Counted from the stretch's first letter, positions 1-8,520 are shown. The stretch is DNA of 64,000 nt from Agrococcus pavilionensis RW1 (GCF_000400485.1 NZ_ASHR01000026.1:1-64000), one strand, 5' to 3'. The notes: generated by a model not told the origin, from the letters alone. Numbers and translations are program-made.

Positions 1-197
1 CTCGCGCTCACTTCTCAGTGAGGCACCTCGGGCCGCGACGGGCCGTCGCGCGACGGGCGTGCGCTGTCTGCGCCCCACCTGGAGCGAGCGTCGGCCAGCA
101 GTGCGCGACGGCGTCGACCTCGCGGGCACTCCTGCATGCGGCACCGCGATCCGCTCGCGGGCACTGCACGCGAGTCTCGTCGCGGCCTTGCGTTCCT

Positions 198-213
198 GTT
201 ACCGATTCGTTAC
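198..213 (+). promoter_or_regulatory. MtrA-like box upstream of the M23 peptidase
   Basis: Direct repeat GTTAC-N6-GTTAC, 11-base period, 108 bases before the chosen start of the wall hydrolase. The same arrangement occurs upstream of both NlpC/P60 genes in this window. The actinobacterial regulator MtrA is known to bind GTTAC-type direct repeats near wall-hydrolase genes; that MtrA acts here is inference, and no mtrA gene lies in the window. Confidence 0.6.
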
Positions 214-320
214 ATTCGTATCGCGAAACGTGCTCCATCGCATTCGCTCGAAGTGCACCGCCAGCGGTCGCCGAACGGATGTGGGCGCGCTGTGCTCCCC
301 CGCCCGTCTACACCCTGAGG

Positions 321-1511
321 ATGACTCCCCGCGTGATGCAGTACCCGAGCCGAGCAACCGGTTCGCCCGACGGCAGTGAGGGAGGAGCACCCGGCCCGCA
401 GCCCGGCACACGGCGGGCAGCCCGCGAAGCCGAGCGTGCCGCCGCCTCGATCGCTCGAACGGCGGTCGACGCTCGGGGCAGCTTCACGCGAGTGACGGAA
501 GGGTCGCCTCCCATCTACACGACCCGCCGCAGCATGCGCGAGGATGCGACCCGCAAGGCGCAGCAGCTCGAGGTCACCCTGGCAGCGGCGGGTCCCTCGG
601 CTGCGACGCTCACCGTCGATGCACCCGCGCTCGGGAGCGGCGGCGAGCACGTGCCCCGGCGCCGCGCTCAGGAACCGCCTCGCAGCGGGCCGCCCTCGCG
701 CACCGCCCGACCGCCCCGGAAGGCCGAGCGCGTCGCGCGGCGCGTTGCGCGCAAGGTCACGGCGGCAGCGTCGCTGCTGTTCATCGGCTCGCTGCTCGTC
801 GTGACGTCGCTGCCCGCTCAAGCGGTGCAGGTCCCCAACGGGCTCGACCCCGCCATCGCCCAGCTCGAGCCCGAAGCGCAATCCCTCGGGACGGTCGCCG
901 CCGAGCCCTCAGCCCTGCTTGCCCGCGACGACGTCGCCGTGCGAGATCCGCTGGCGTCCGCCCGGTTGACACCCGCGGAGCTCGCCGAGCTGCAAGCGGT
1001 CGCAGACTCCGAGCGGCCCGGCCCCGCCTACGGCGGCCAGCCGGCCTTCCCGCGGGTGTGGAGCATGCTCGACACCGGCTTCGTGCAGACACCGTTCCCC
1101 GGCGTCGCGCAGATGCCGATCTCGAGCGGCTTCGGATTCCGCCCGGGCGGCTTCCACGGCGGTACCGACATCCCGTTCCCTCCCGGCCAAGAGATCCGGC
1201 CGATCGCCAACGGAGTGGTGTCAGCGGTCTACCAGGGCGACACCCCCGGCGGTGGAGGCTACGCGGTCTGGATCGATCACAACATCAACGGGCAGTTCGT
1301 GCAGTCGTGGTATCCCCACATGACGGCCGGCTCGATCCGCGTCGAGGTCGGCCAGGTCGTCGACATCAACACCGTGGTCGGCCAGGTGGGCAGCACCGGC
1401 CGCTCGACCGGGCCGCACCTGCACCTCGAGCTGAAGAACAGCGACTACGTCTCCTTCGACCCGATCCTCTGGCTGAAGAGTCGGGAGATGGATCTCGAGA
1501 GCCGGTACTGA
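321..1511 (+). CDS. M23 family peptidoglycan hydrolase (LytM-type), membrane-anchored or secreted
   Basis: Predicted zinc metallopeptidase cutting peptide cross-links of the cell wall outside the membrane. About 396 residues from ATG 321. A basic, low-complexity region of some 140 residues precedes one hydrophobic segment at about 146-166, so it is either an anchor or an unusually late signal sequence. The M23 domain occupies about residues 265-375 and has the zinc ligands in FHGGTDI and the HLH motif in GPHLHLEL. The start is uncertain: ATG 276 and ATG 336 are in frame and none has a convincing ribosome binding site. An MtrA-like box lies upstream. Confidence 0.85.
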   Translation: MTPRVMQYPSRATGSPDGSEGGAPGPQPGTRRAAREAERAAASIARTAVDARGSFTRVTEGSPPIYTTRRSMREDATRKAQQLEVTLAAAGPSAATLTVDAPALGSGGEHVPRRRAQEPPRSGPPSRTARPPRKAERVARRVARKVTAAASLLFIGSLLVVTSLPAQAVQVPNGLDPAIAQLEPEAQSLGTVAAEPSALLARDDVAVRDPLASARLTPAELAELQAVADSERPGPAYGGQPAFPRVWSMLDTGFVQTPFPGVAQMPISSGFGFRPGGFHGGTDIPFPPGQEIRPIANGVVSAVYQGDTPGGGGYAVWIDHNINGQFVQSWYPHMTAGSIRVEVGQVVDINTVVGQVGSTGRSTGPHLHLELKNSDYVSFDPILWLKSREMDLESRY

Positions 1512-1703
1512 GCGGATCCCTGCCGCCTCCTCGAGCATCCGCCGCCTGGGATCGCAGCCGTCAGCCCACGAGAGGATCGCGTGCAGCCCGTCGCGGGCGA
1601 GGCTCAGACCTGTCCCGCCGGGATCTCCAGCGGGACGACGCACTCGATCCGCGCGGCCGGTCGACGACTCGGCGCCCATGCCCGCCCGCGTCGGGTCGCA
1701 CCT

Positions 1704-2114
1704 TCACCCGAGCGTGGCGAGCAGATCGGCGCACGCGCGCTCGCAGCGCCTGCACGCCTCGGCGCACACGCGGCAGTGCTCATGCATCTCGGCGTGCCGC
1801 TCGCACTCCTCCGCGCAAGCCTGGCACGCCGCCCGGCAGGCCTCCAGGAGCGCGCGGATGACGGCTGCGTCGGAACCGGTCTGACGCGAGAGCACTCGGC
1901 CCGTCGTCTCGCACACGTCCGCGCAGTCGAGGTTGGTGCGGATGCACTTGGTGAGCTCAGCGACCATGTCCTCTGCCAAGCACGCGTCAGCACACGCCGT
2001 GCAGGTCTGTGCGCACTCGAAGCAGGCCTCGATGCAAGCCGCGAGCGCCTGCTTGTCGACACCACCCAGATCCTTCGGGTAGGTGTCGAGCATCGTTTCG
2101 ACGTGATGAGTCAT
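1704..2114 (-). CDS. Four-helix-bundle copper-binding protein (DUF326, Csp3-like)
   Basis: Small cytosolic protein of 136 residues with 18 cysteines, mostly in CxxxC and CxxC spacings along predicted helices. This is the pattern of the Csp3 copper storage proteins, which bind many Cu(I) ions in the core of a four-helix bundle. ATG 2114 is preceded by GGGAGAGG, which decides the start over longer in-frame possibilities. No signal peptide is seen, matching the cytosolic Csp3 type. It lies near a CsoR-type operator and a YHS metal protein, which supports a copper role. Copper binding is family knowledge, not shown here. Confidence 0.85.
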   Translation of the reverse strand: MTHHVETMLDTYPKDLGGVDKQALAACIEACFECAQTCTACADACLAEDMVAELTKCIRTNLDCADVCETTGRVLSRQTGSDAAVIRALLEACRAACQACAEECERHAEMHEHCRVCAEACRRCERACADLLATLG

Positions 2115-2240
2115 GGTTCCCTCTCCCTTGAGCATCCTGAGCTGTGTCCCCATCCAACCCTCGACTCGGGGCGATCGCACTCTGTCAGCTCTCAGGCTCG
2201 AGTCCCTGCACGGCACCGCTGCGCATCGCGTGCGCTGCGC

Positions 2241-2711
2241 TCACGCGCCGGGGGCCGACCGTTCGGCATCGAGCTCCTCGCGGTTTCGTCGCGTGGCGCG
2301 GCGCAGCTCGAGCTCGATCGGGAGGTCGGCGACCCCCGGCCCTCCTGCGCGCACGTACTCGCAGAGCGCCGCGTTGACATCGGAGTCGTTCACGTCGCCG
2401 ACCCACACCGGCTCGCCCTCCGGTGCCGCGGCTGCAGGGACGACGACCACGACGTTCGAGTGCTCGCAGGCATCCAGGCACCTGCTCGGCACGACCTGCG
2501 CCGCCCCCGCGACCAGCTCCCTGGTCTCGCGCAGGAGCCCGACGTGGTCGACGCCGGGATGCTTCGCTCGACTCCCGCAGTCGCCGCCCCTGCACACCAC
2601 CACGGTGGGCGCCTGGGCGTCGACTGCACGCTGTCGCCGCTTGTCCCTCGCGCGTGCCATGACGACACGGTAGTGGTCGTGGCCGGTCATCGGCGCGCTG
2701 ACAAGGCTCAT
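2241..2711 (-). CDS. Thioredoxin-fold [2Fe-2S] ferredoxin-like protein
   Basis: About 156 residues. Cysteines at about 40 and 45 (CRGGDC) and 78 and 82 (CLDAC) form the four-cysteine pattern of thioredoxin-like [2Fe-2S] ferredoxins. The partner and substrate are unknown. The C-terminal third is charged and may be disordered. No Shine-Dalgarno is seen before ATG 2711; ATG 2690 or ATG 2660 are also possible starts. It runs divergently from the small membrane protein at 2757 and sits inside the copper/redox cluster, so an electron-transfer or metal-stress role is plausible but inferred. Confidence 0.65.
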   Translation of the reverse strand: MSLVSAPMTGHDHYRVVMARARDKRRQRAVDAQAPTVVVCRGGDCGSRAKHPGVDHVGLLRETRELVAGAAQVVPSRCLDACEHSNVVVVVPAAAAPEGEPVWVGDVNDSDVNAALCEYVRAGGPGVADLPIELELRRATRRNREELDAERSAPGA

Positions 2712-2756
2712 AGGATCGTTCGGTAGCCTCGCCCGTGCAGATCGCAGGAGGTGACC

Positions 2757-3164
2757 GTGGATGCACTGCGTCGCGTGATCGGGCCCGCTCCGATCCGTGC
2801 CCGTGCGGTGCTCGTCATGGCGGTCGCTGTGGCGGCAGTCATCGCGGGCCTCTTGGCGATGCACGTGCTCAGCAGCGCATCGCATCCCTCCTCGCACGAC
2901 AGCGCGCCGACCGCCGTGCACGCGGCAGCGGCAGCAGAGCGACCGGCTCCCGTTGCGCTCGGATGCGGCGTGGTGGGATGCGACGAGCTCGGCCTGATGG
3001 TGGTGGCTTGCGCCCTCGCGCTGCTGGCCGTCGCGGCGATCGTCCCCCTGGTCCGTGGTCGATGGACGATCCGCGCGATCGCGCCGCCTCTGCTCGCGAT
3101 CACTGCGGCGCCTCGCGCGGTCCCGCGACCGTCCCTCATCCGGCTCTCGATCAGTCGGACATGA
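2757..3164 (+). CDS. Small membrane protein (DUF6153-like)
   Basis: About 135 residues. Two hydrophobic segments, roughly residues 17-38 and 80-100, flank a short loop with histidines (SHPSSHDS) and a cysteine pair (GCGVVGC); a proline- and arginine-containing tail follows. GTG 2757 has AGGAGGTG at good spacing and is preferred over GTG 2751, which overlaps that site. The shape resembles DUF6153 proteins, which in actinobacteria often accompany DUF305 genes in copper islands; a DUF305 relic follows directly. Function unknown. Confidence 0.6.
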   Translation: MDALRRVIGPAPIRARAVLVMAVAVAAVIAGLLAMHVLSSASHPSSHDSAPTAVHAAAAAERPAPVALGCGVVGCDELGLMVVACALALLAVAAIVPLVRGRWTIRAIAPPLLAITAAPRAVPRPSLIRLSISRT

Positions 3165-3209
3165 TCGCGCGGCTCGGCTGCCTCGTGCACCCGAGCCCCG
3201 AGGCCGATC

Positions 3210-3350
3210 ATGTTCCGGGTGACCGACGGCCAGGACGCCGGGGCGATCGAGATGGCCGAGCGGATCATCGCGACCGGTCCTCGGAGATCGCCGAGCCTCC
3301 CGCGCTCGGGCGATGGCGGACGCTCCTGGCGGGCGCTGCAGTCCTGACCC
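3210..3350 (+). pseudogene. Degenerate DUF305 fragment
   Basis: The frame opened at ATG 3210 reads GAIEMAERIIATG, close to the conserved GAIEMA helix of DUF305 metal-associated proteins. The reading then seems to slip: the following similarity (SSEIAEP, then ALGRW), like the EI...W end of DUF305, is in another frame. The N-terminal HH motif region is not recognisable. I read it as a frameshifted, truncated relic. The match is from memory of the family and is short. Confidence 0.4.
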
Positions 3351-3376
3351 CTCGGATCGACCGATAGGCTGGTCCA

Positions 3377-3393
3377 ATACCCCCTAGGGGTAT
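3377..3393. promoter_or_regulatory. CsoR-type copper-responsive operator
   Basis: Perfect inverted repeat ATACCCC-N3-GGGGTAT ending 24 bases before the YHS gene. CsoR, the Cu(I)-sensing repressor, is known to bind G-tract palindromes of exactly this kind (TACCCC...GGGGTA). It should repress the following operon when copper is low. No csoR gene lies in the window. Confidence 0.8.
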
Positions 3394-3416
3394 CGATTGA
3401 ACGAGAGGAATCATCC

Positions 3417-3689
3417 ATGTGCGAAGCACACTCGAGCCACACCGACCCTGACCACGGCGACGGCCACGCCGCCCAGCACCCGACGACCGGGCATGCGCAC
3501 GCGGCCACCGGCTCGCCCGACGAGGGTGTCGCGGAGTGCCCGGTGATGCCGGGCAGCACCATCCGCAAGGCGGACGCTGAGCACGCCGGGCTGATCCGAG
3601 ACTTCGAGGGCCAGCGCTACTACCTGTGCTGCGCCGCCTGCGGACCGATGTTCGACGCGGATCCGGCCAAGTACGCGTCGCTCCGCTGA
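3417..3689 (+). CDS. YHS-domain metal-binding protein with histidine-rich N-terminus
   Basis: Ninety residues. The first 30 hold seven histidines; the YHS/TRASH-type domain follows with Cys41 (CPVM), an aromatic pair, Cys71-Cys72 and Cys75 (YYLCCAACG) and a DPAKY end. YHS domains bind transition metals and occur in copper ATPases and copper-resistance genes. It is first in the run behind the CsoR-type operator and has AGAGGA before ATG 3417. It may act as a metal chaperone or sensor for the thioredoxin and CcdA proteins downstream; that role is inferred. Confidence 0.8.
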   Translation: MCEAHSSHTDPDHGDGHAAQHPTTGHAHAATGSPDEGVAECPVMPGSTIRKADAEHAGLIRDFEGQRYYLCCAACGPMFDADPAKYASLR

Positions 3690-3705
3690 TGTGAGGGGAG
3701 CGATC

Positions 3706-4287
3706 ATGCTGGGTTCTACTCGACGCGGGCTTCTCGCCGCGGCCGTCGTCGGCGCTCTGCTGCTCAGCGGTTGCGCGAGTGCCGGGGGGTCTGCTGGACA
3801 GGTCGGGGACGCTGGCTACATCGCGGGCGACGGCATCGTCACCGAGATCCCGCTCGACGACCGCACGAAGCCCGGATCGTTCAGCGGGCCGACCGCGACC
3901 GGCGGTGAGTTCGATTCGGCGGAGCTCGACGGGGTGGCGCTCGTGAACTTCTGGTACGCCGCGTGTCCGCCCTGTCGGGTGGAGGCTCCCGTGCTGGCTG
4001 AGCTCTACGCCGAGTTCGGCGACCGGGTGGACTTCATCGGCATCAACGTCCGGGACGGCGGTGCGCAGGCGAGGGCGTTCGAGGAGGAGTTCGCGATCGA
4101 GTACCCGTCGGTCCTCGACGACGTCTCTGCGCAGGGCCAGCTCGCGTTCGCGGGCGTCGTGGCCCCCAACGCGGTGCCGACGACGATCGTCCTCGACGCC
4201 GAGGGGCGCGTCGCCGCGCGCGTCTCCGGCGCGGTCACCGACACCAGCATCCTGTCGACGCTGCTGCAGGAGGAGCTCGAGCGATGA
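3706..4287 (+). CDS. TlpA/ResA-like thiol-disulfide lipoprotein
   Basis: About 193 residues. The signal peptide ends in the lipobox LLSGC with Cys23 as the lipidation site. The thioredoxin-like domain carries the active site CPPC at residues 87-90 and a later cis-proline region (NAVPTT). Such extracytoplasmic thioredoxins reduce apocytochrome c cysteines before haem attachment, taking electrons from CcdA. ATG 3706 is chosen because GAGGGGAG precedes it at 5 bases; GTG 3691 would lack a site. The stop overlaps the ccdA start by 4 bases. Confidence 0.88.
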   Translation: MLGSTRRGLLAAAVVGALLLSGCASAGGSAGQVGDAGYIAGDGIVTEIPLDDRTKPGSFSGPTATGGEFDSAELDGVALVNFWYAACPPCRVEAPVLAELYAEFGDRVDFIGINVRDGGAQARAFEEEFAIEYPSVLDDVSAQGQLAFAGVVAPNAVPTTIVLDAEGRVAARVSGAVTDTSILSTLLQEELER

Positions 4288-5042
4288 TCCGGGTGCTCGC
4301 GCAGGGGGCGCTCGACCCCGCCGCCGCGGTCCTGAGCGGTGAGCTGCTGTTCTCGGTGCCCGTCGCCCTGCTGGCCGGCATCGTGTCGTTCGCGAGCCCG
4401 TGCATCCTCCCGCTCGTGCCGGGCTACCTCGGCCTGATGGGATCGCTCGTCGGGGAGGACGGCGGGCGCGGTCGGCTCATCGCCGGTGTGGCGCTGTTCG
4501 TCGGCGGCTTCACCGCGGTGTTCGTGCTCGGTACCGCACTCGTCGGGGCGGTGAGCTCGTTCCTCCTCGTGTGGTCCTCGGTGCTCATCCGCGTGCTCGG
4601 CGTGCTGCTGATCGTGCTGGGGCTCGTCTTCGTCGGCCAGATGCGCTTCCTGCAGCGCGTCTGGAAGCCGCAGCAGCTGAAGGCGGGCGGCATGTGGACA
4701 GCGCCGCTCGTGGGCGTGATCTTCGCGCTCGGGTGGACCCCCTGCTCCGGCCCGACACTCGCGGCGATCAGTGCCCTGACGGTCACGACGGGCAGCGCTG
4801 GGCAGGGCGCCGTGCTGGGACTCGCGTACGCGCTCGGCCTCGGCATCCCGTTCCTGCTCCTCGCGGCCGGACTCGGGTGGATGGGCTCCACCATCGCGTG
4901 GATGCGACGCCACGTGCGCGCGATCAACATCGCCGGGGGTGCCATGCTGATCCTCATCGGACTGCTGATGGTCACGGGGGTCTGGAACCTCATCATGAAC
5001 GAGATGCAAGGGTGGGTCGCGTCATATGTCACGATCGTCTGA
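4284..5042 (+). CDS. ccdA: CcdA-type transmembrane thiol-disulfide reductase
   Basis: Polytopic protein of 252 residues, about six membrane helices. Cys40 (FASPC) and Cys154 (GWTPC) are the paired membrane-embedded cysteines of CcdA, which passes electrons from cytoplasmic thioredoxin to extracytoplasmic partners such as the TlpA-like protein encoded just upstream. ATGA overlap with that gene and a 17-base overlap with the resB homologue imply one transcript. Length and motifs are normal for the family. Confidence 0.92.
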   Translation: MIRVLAQGALDPAAAVLSGELLFSVPVALLAGIVSFASPCILPLVPGYLGLMGSLVGEDGGRGRLIAGVALFVGGFTAVFVLGTALVGAVSSFLLVWSSVLIRVLGVLLIVLGLVFVGQMRFLQRVWKPQQLKAGGMWTAPLVGVIFALGWTPCSGPTLAAISALTVTTGSAGQGAVLGLAYALGLGIPFLLLAAGLGWMGSTIAWMRRHVRAINIAGGAMLILIGLLMVTGVWNLIMNEMQGWVASYVTIV

Positions 5043-6633
5043 GTCGGACCCGCTGCGGCCGCGCGATCACATCGAGGCACCCCGTCGTGCCGAGCCGCTC
5101 GGCGAGGGGCCCCGCCTCGGGATCGCTGGCTGGGCGCGCTTCCTCTGGCGCCAGCTCACCTCGATGCGCACCGCGATCGTGCTGCTGCTGCTGCTCGCCC
5201 TCGCCGCGATCCCGGGCAGCTTGGTGCCCCAGCGATCGAGCGACCCGAACGGCGTCATCCAGGTCCGCTCCGCCAATCCGGATCTCGTCTGGCTGTACGA
5301 TGCGCTCTCGCTGCACGACGTCTACACGAGCCCGTGGTTCTCGGCGATCTACATCCTGCTGTTCACGTCCTTGGTGGGATGCGTCATCCCTCGTCTCGCG
5401 CACCACTGGAAGGCCATGCGGGCGGCACCGCCGAAGACGCCGGCCCGCCTGTCTCGCCTCGTCGGCTTCCAGACCGTGCCAGGGGACGCATCCGACCTCG
5501 ACCGCGCCGAGCGGATGCTGCGGCGCCTCGGGTATCGCACCGCGCGATACGGCCAGAGCATCTCCGCCGAGCGAGGCTACCTCCGCGAGAGCGGCAACCT
5601 GCTGTTCCACACGTCGCTCCTGGCGATGATCCTCGTCGTGGGGATCGGCTCGGGCTTCGGCTATCAGGGACAGCGGCTCCTCGTCGAGGGTCGTGGCTTC
5701 GCGAACACGCTCTCGAGCTACGACACCTTCACGGCCGGCCAGTGGTTCGACGACGGCTCCCTGGAGCCCTTCGCCGTCCGCCTCGACGACCTCGAGGTGG
5801 AGTACGAGACAGAGAATCGCTATGCGATGGGCGCGCCGCTCGACTTCACCGCCCGTGTCGCCGTCAGTGAGCCGAGCGGCGAGCGGTCGGCACAGATCAA
5901 GGTCAACGAGCCGCTCTCCGTCGCGGGCGCCGACCTCTACCTGATCTCGAACGGGTATGCACCCCGCATCTCGGTGCGCGACCCGGAGGGCAACGTCGTC
6001 TACGACGAGTACACACCGTTCCTCGCACAGGACGACCTCATGACGAGCCTCGGCGTGATGAAGCTGCCCGACGGACTGTCGCAGCAGCTGGGCCTGCGCG
6101 GCTTCTTCTACCCGACCGCCGTGGAGCTCGGCAGCGGCGCGCTCGCCTCCGGCTACACCGACGTGCTGAACCCGGTGCTGTCGCTGCAGGCGTTCACGGG
6201 AGACCTGGGGCTCGACGCGGGCATCCCGCGCTCGGTCTACTCGCTCGCGACGGACGAGATGACGCAGATCGCCGGTGGCGACTCGGGAGCGGAATCCCTG
6301 ACCCTCGCACCGGGACAATCGGTCGAGATCCCAGGCGGGCTCGGCACGATCGCGTTCGAGGATGTGCTGCGATACGGGGTCATCGAGGTCCACGTCGACT
6401 ACACGCAGACGCTGGTGCTCTGGATCACGATCGCGCTGATCCTCTCGCTGCTCGCGTCGCTCCTCATCCCGCGTCGCCGACTCTGGGTGAAGGCGACCGG
6501 CACCGGACTCGAGGTCGCAGGCCTCGCGCGAGGCGAGGATCCGACGCTCGAGCGAGCCGTCGACGCGCTCGCGCGACAGCTTCGTGCCGGTGCGGCACCG
6601 AGTCATGCAACAGGAGAGAGGGTCACGACGTGA
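5026..6633 (+). CDS. resB: ResB/CcsB-like cytochrome c biogenesis protein
   Basis: Large subunit-type protein of system II cytochrome c maturation, 535 residues. Three N-terminal membrane segments (about 40-62, 108-128, 195-215) are followed by an external domain of more than 200 residues and a final helix near 465-485, the usual ResB topology. With CcsA it moves haem across the membrane and attaches it to apocytochromes. GTGA overlap with the next gene. No c-type cytochrome is encoded in the cluster. Confidence 0.9.
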   Translation: MSRSSESDPLRPRDHIEAPRRAEPLGEGPRLGIAGWARFLWRQLTSMRTAIVLLLLLALAAIPGSLVPQRSSDPNGVIQVRSANPDLVWLYDALSLHDVYTSPWFSAIYILLFTSLVGCVIPRLAHHWKAMRAAPPKTPARLSRLVGFQTVPGDASDLDRAERMLRRLGYRTARYGQSISAERGYLRESGNLLFHTSLLAMILVVGIGSGFGYQGQRLLVEGRGFANTLSSYDTFTAGQWFDDGSLEPFAVRLDDLEVEYETENRYAMGAPLDFTARVAVSEPSGERSAQIKVNEPLSVAGADLYLISNGYAPRISVRDPEGNVVYDEYTPFLAQDDLMTSLGVMKLPDGLSQQLGLRGFFYPTAVELGSGALASGYTDVLNPVLSLQAFTGDLGLDAGIPRSVYSLATDEMTQIAGGDSGAESLTLAPGQSVEIPGGLGTIAFEDVLRYGVIEVHVDYTQTLVLWITIALILSLLASLLIPRRRLWVKATGTGLEVAGLARGEDPTLERAVDALARQLRAGAAPSHATGERVTT

Positions 6634-7568
6634 CGATGGATCAATTGGACGCGGCCGGACTGCTGGCCGTCTACTCGGCGATGGCGGTCTACACGCTCGC
6701 CTTCGCGGCGTTCGCCATCGATGTGGCGAAGCGATCGGCTGCCAGGTCCACGGTTCCCCGCGAGCTGGTGAGCGTCGGCGGCGACTCCCCGGCAGGAGGG
6801 CAGTCTCCGCCCGCCATCGCTCCCGCCGAGGCGGGCCGCGGCGCCCGCATCGGCTTCGTCCTGACGGTGATCGGCTGGGTGGTCCTCGTCGCCGGTGCCG
6901 TCTTCCGCGGGCTGGCCGCGGGCCGGGTCCCGTGGGCGAACATGTACGAGTTCGCGCTCACGGGCGTCGCGATCATCGTCGGCGTCTTCGTCCTCTCGAG
7001 GCTGTGGCGAGACCTCACGTTCCTCGGTGTGTTCATCACCGGCCTCGCGGTGGTGTCGCTCGGCACGGCGACGCTGAACTTCTACGTCCCACCGACGCCC
7101 CTCCCTCCGGCGCTGCAGACGTACTGGCTCGTCATCCACGTCTTCGTCGCGACCCTGGCGACCGGGTTCTTCGCGCTCGGCGCGGGACTGAGCGTCGTCC
7201 AGCTCGTGAAGGAGCGGCGGACCAACGGCTTCCTCCGATCGCTGCCGAGCGCCGAGCAGCTCGAGGACCTCGGCTACCGCGTCGGGGTGATCGGGTTCAT
7301 CTTCTGGACCTTCACCCTGGTGGCGGGCGCGATCTGGGCGGAGCACGCGTGGGGACGCTACTGGGGTTGGGACACGAAGGAGGTGTGGACCTTCATCATC
7401 TGGGTGCTGTACGCGGGGTACATCCACGCGCGGGCGACTCGCGGCTGGCGCGGCTCGCGCTCCGCATGGCTGCAGATCATCGGCTTCGCCGCCGTGGTGT
7501 TCAACTTCACGGTGGTCAACCTCTTCTTCAAGGGCCTGCACGCCTATTCGGGGTTGTCGAGCGAGTGA
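6630..7568 (+). CDS. ccsA: CcsA/ResC-like haem-handling cytochrome c synthase subunit
   Basis: Polytopic protein of 312 residues. The WGWDTKE segment near residue 245 is the tryptophan-rich haem-handling (WWD) signature of CcsA/CcmC proteins, and conserved histidines lie near the membrane segments around it. It forms the system II synthase with the ResB-like protein. GTG 6630 is preceded by AGGAGAGAGG; ATG 6636 is an alternative. It is the last gene of the CsoR-operator run and faces the PAP2 gene tail to tail with a 33-base gap. Confidence 0.9.
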   Translation: MTMDQLDAAGLLAVYSAMAVYTLAFAAFAIDVAKRSAARSTVPRELVSVGGDSPAGGQSPPAIAPAEAGRGARIGFVLTVIGWVVLVAGAVFRGLAAGRVPWANMYEFALTGVAIIVGVFVLSRLWRDLTFLGVFITGLAVVSLGTATLNFYVPPTPLPPALQTYWLVIHVFVATLATGFFALGAGLSVVQLVKERRTNGFLRSLPSAEQLEDLGYRVGVIGFIFWTFTLVAGAIWAEHAWGRYWGWDTKEVWTFIIWVLYAGYIHARATRGWRGSRSAWLQIIGFAAVVFNFTVVNLFFKGLHAYSGLSSE

Positions 7569-7601
7569 GCCGCACCGCGGCTTCGAACGGGCATCCGGCC
7601 G

Positions 7602-8432
7602 CTAGCCGGGAAGGGCCGCCTGCTGCCGCTGCCGCGCGGTGAGGGAGAGCCGATGCGCGGTGATGACGACCGCGAGCCACCCGACGCCGAGCATCCATGC
7701 CACCAGCACGTCGGTGAACCAGTGGTGACCGAGGTAGACGCGGCTGATGCCGATGCTGACCGCGAATACGACGGCCACGGCGATGGTGGCGACCTGCGCG
7801 ACGCGCCTCGACTGGCGCAGGAGCAGCATGTAGGCGATCGCGCCCGCAATGGCCGTCGCGTTGAGCGTGTGCCCGCTGGGGAACGAGGGCGATTGCTCGA
7901 ACGGTGGCACGGCGTGGTCGAAGCCGGGCCGCACCCGCCCGACGAGTCCCTTGCCGACGACCGTCATGAGCAGCGACCCCGCGCCCGCTGCGCCGATGAT
8001 GAGCGCCGGCGCCCAGGTGCGGCGACGCAGCGTCAGGATGACGATGGCGAGCACGGCGATGATCGGCATCACGATCGCGCCGCCGACGTTCGTGTACCAG
8101 GTGACCGCCGTGTCGAGCCACGGCGATCTGACCGCTTCGAACGCGGTGAGCACCGGTCGGTCGAGCCCCGCGACCCCATCCGACTCCGTCACGGCGTCGT
8201 ACACCCACGCTGCAGCGAGGGTCGCGAGCGCCGCGACCACCGCGCCTGCTGCCAGGATGAGGATGAGCGCCGCGTGCGGACCGAGCAAGGCGCTCAGGCG
8301 GTGCGTCAGTGCAGCGAGAGTCCTGCCCCCGCGCGTCGACCAGCTCGTCGGGCCCTTCCCGCCCAGGTGCCGCTCGACCTCGAGCTCGGCGTCGGCGCCC
8401 GTCGGCTTCGGCTCTTCGCGACCCCGTTGCAT
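7602..8432 (-). CDS. PAP2-superfamily membrane phosphatase
   Basis: About 276 residues with roughly six membrane helices after a charged cytoplasmic N-terminus. The three phosphatase motifs are present: K-x6-RP (KGLVGRVRP), PSGH and SR-x5-H-x3-D (SRVYLGHHWFTD). Family members dephosphorylate phosphatidic acid, phosphatidylglycerol phosphate or undecaprenyl pyrophosphate; the substrate cannot be told. ATG 8432 has AGGAG at 6 bases. It is divergent from the PepSY gene, and the shared region carries CTGAG/CTCAG repeats that may be the site of the neighbouring response regulator. Confidence 0.87.
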   Translation of the reverse strand: MQRGREEPKPTGADAELEVERHLGGKGPTSWSTRGGRTLAALTHRLSALLGPHAALILILAAGAVVAALATLAAAWVYDAVTESDGVAGLDRPVLTAFEAVRSPWLDTAVTWYTNVGGAIVMPIIAVLAIVILTLRRRTWAPALIIGAAGAGSLLMTVVGKGLVGRVRPGFDHAVPPFEQSPSFPSGHTLNATAIAGAIAYMLLLRQSRRVAQVATIAVAVVFAVSIGISRVYLGHHWFTDVLVAWMLGVGWLAVVITAHRLSLTARQRQQAALPG

Positions 8433-8494
8433 CGACACTCCTCTCGCGGCGGTGGAGCGATCTTGGCACACCTCCCGCATCCACCCGCTCGCAC

Positions 8495-8520
8495 CTGAGA
8501 GGGCTCTCAGTCGGTCTCAG
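8495..8520. promoter_or_regulatory. Inverted and direct TCTCAG repeats between PAP2 and PepSY genes
   Basis: CTGAGAG-GG-CTCTCAG (8495-8510) is a perfect palindrome, followed by another TCTCAG one helical turn later (8515-8520). OmpR-family regulators bind such 10-base direct repeats. A near-identical palindrome precedes the histidine kinase gene at 11571-11586. Confidence 0.55.

Noticed and set aside
1604-2065. Minus-strand frame ending RIECVVPLEIPAGQV between the M23 and Csp-like genes
   Set aside because: The last residues look protein-like, but most of the frame is a shadow of the Csp-like gene and no start or homologue was recognised; the 190-base gap 1512-1703 is left unassigned.
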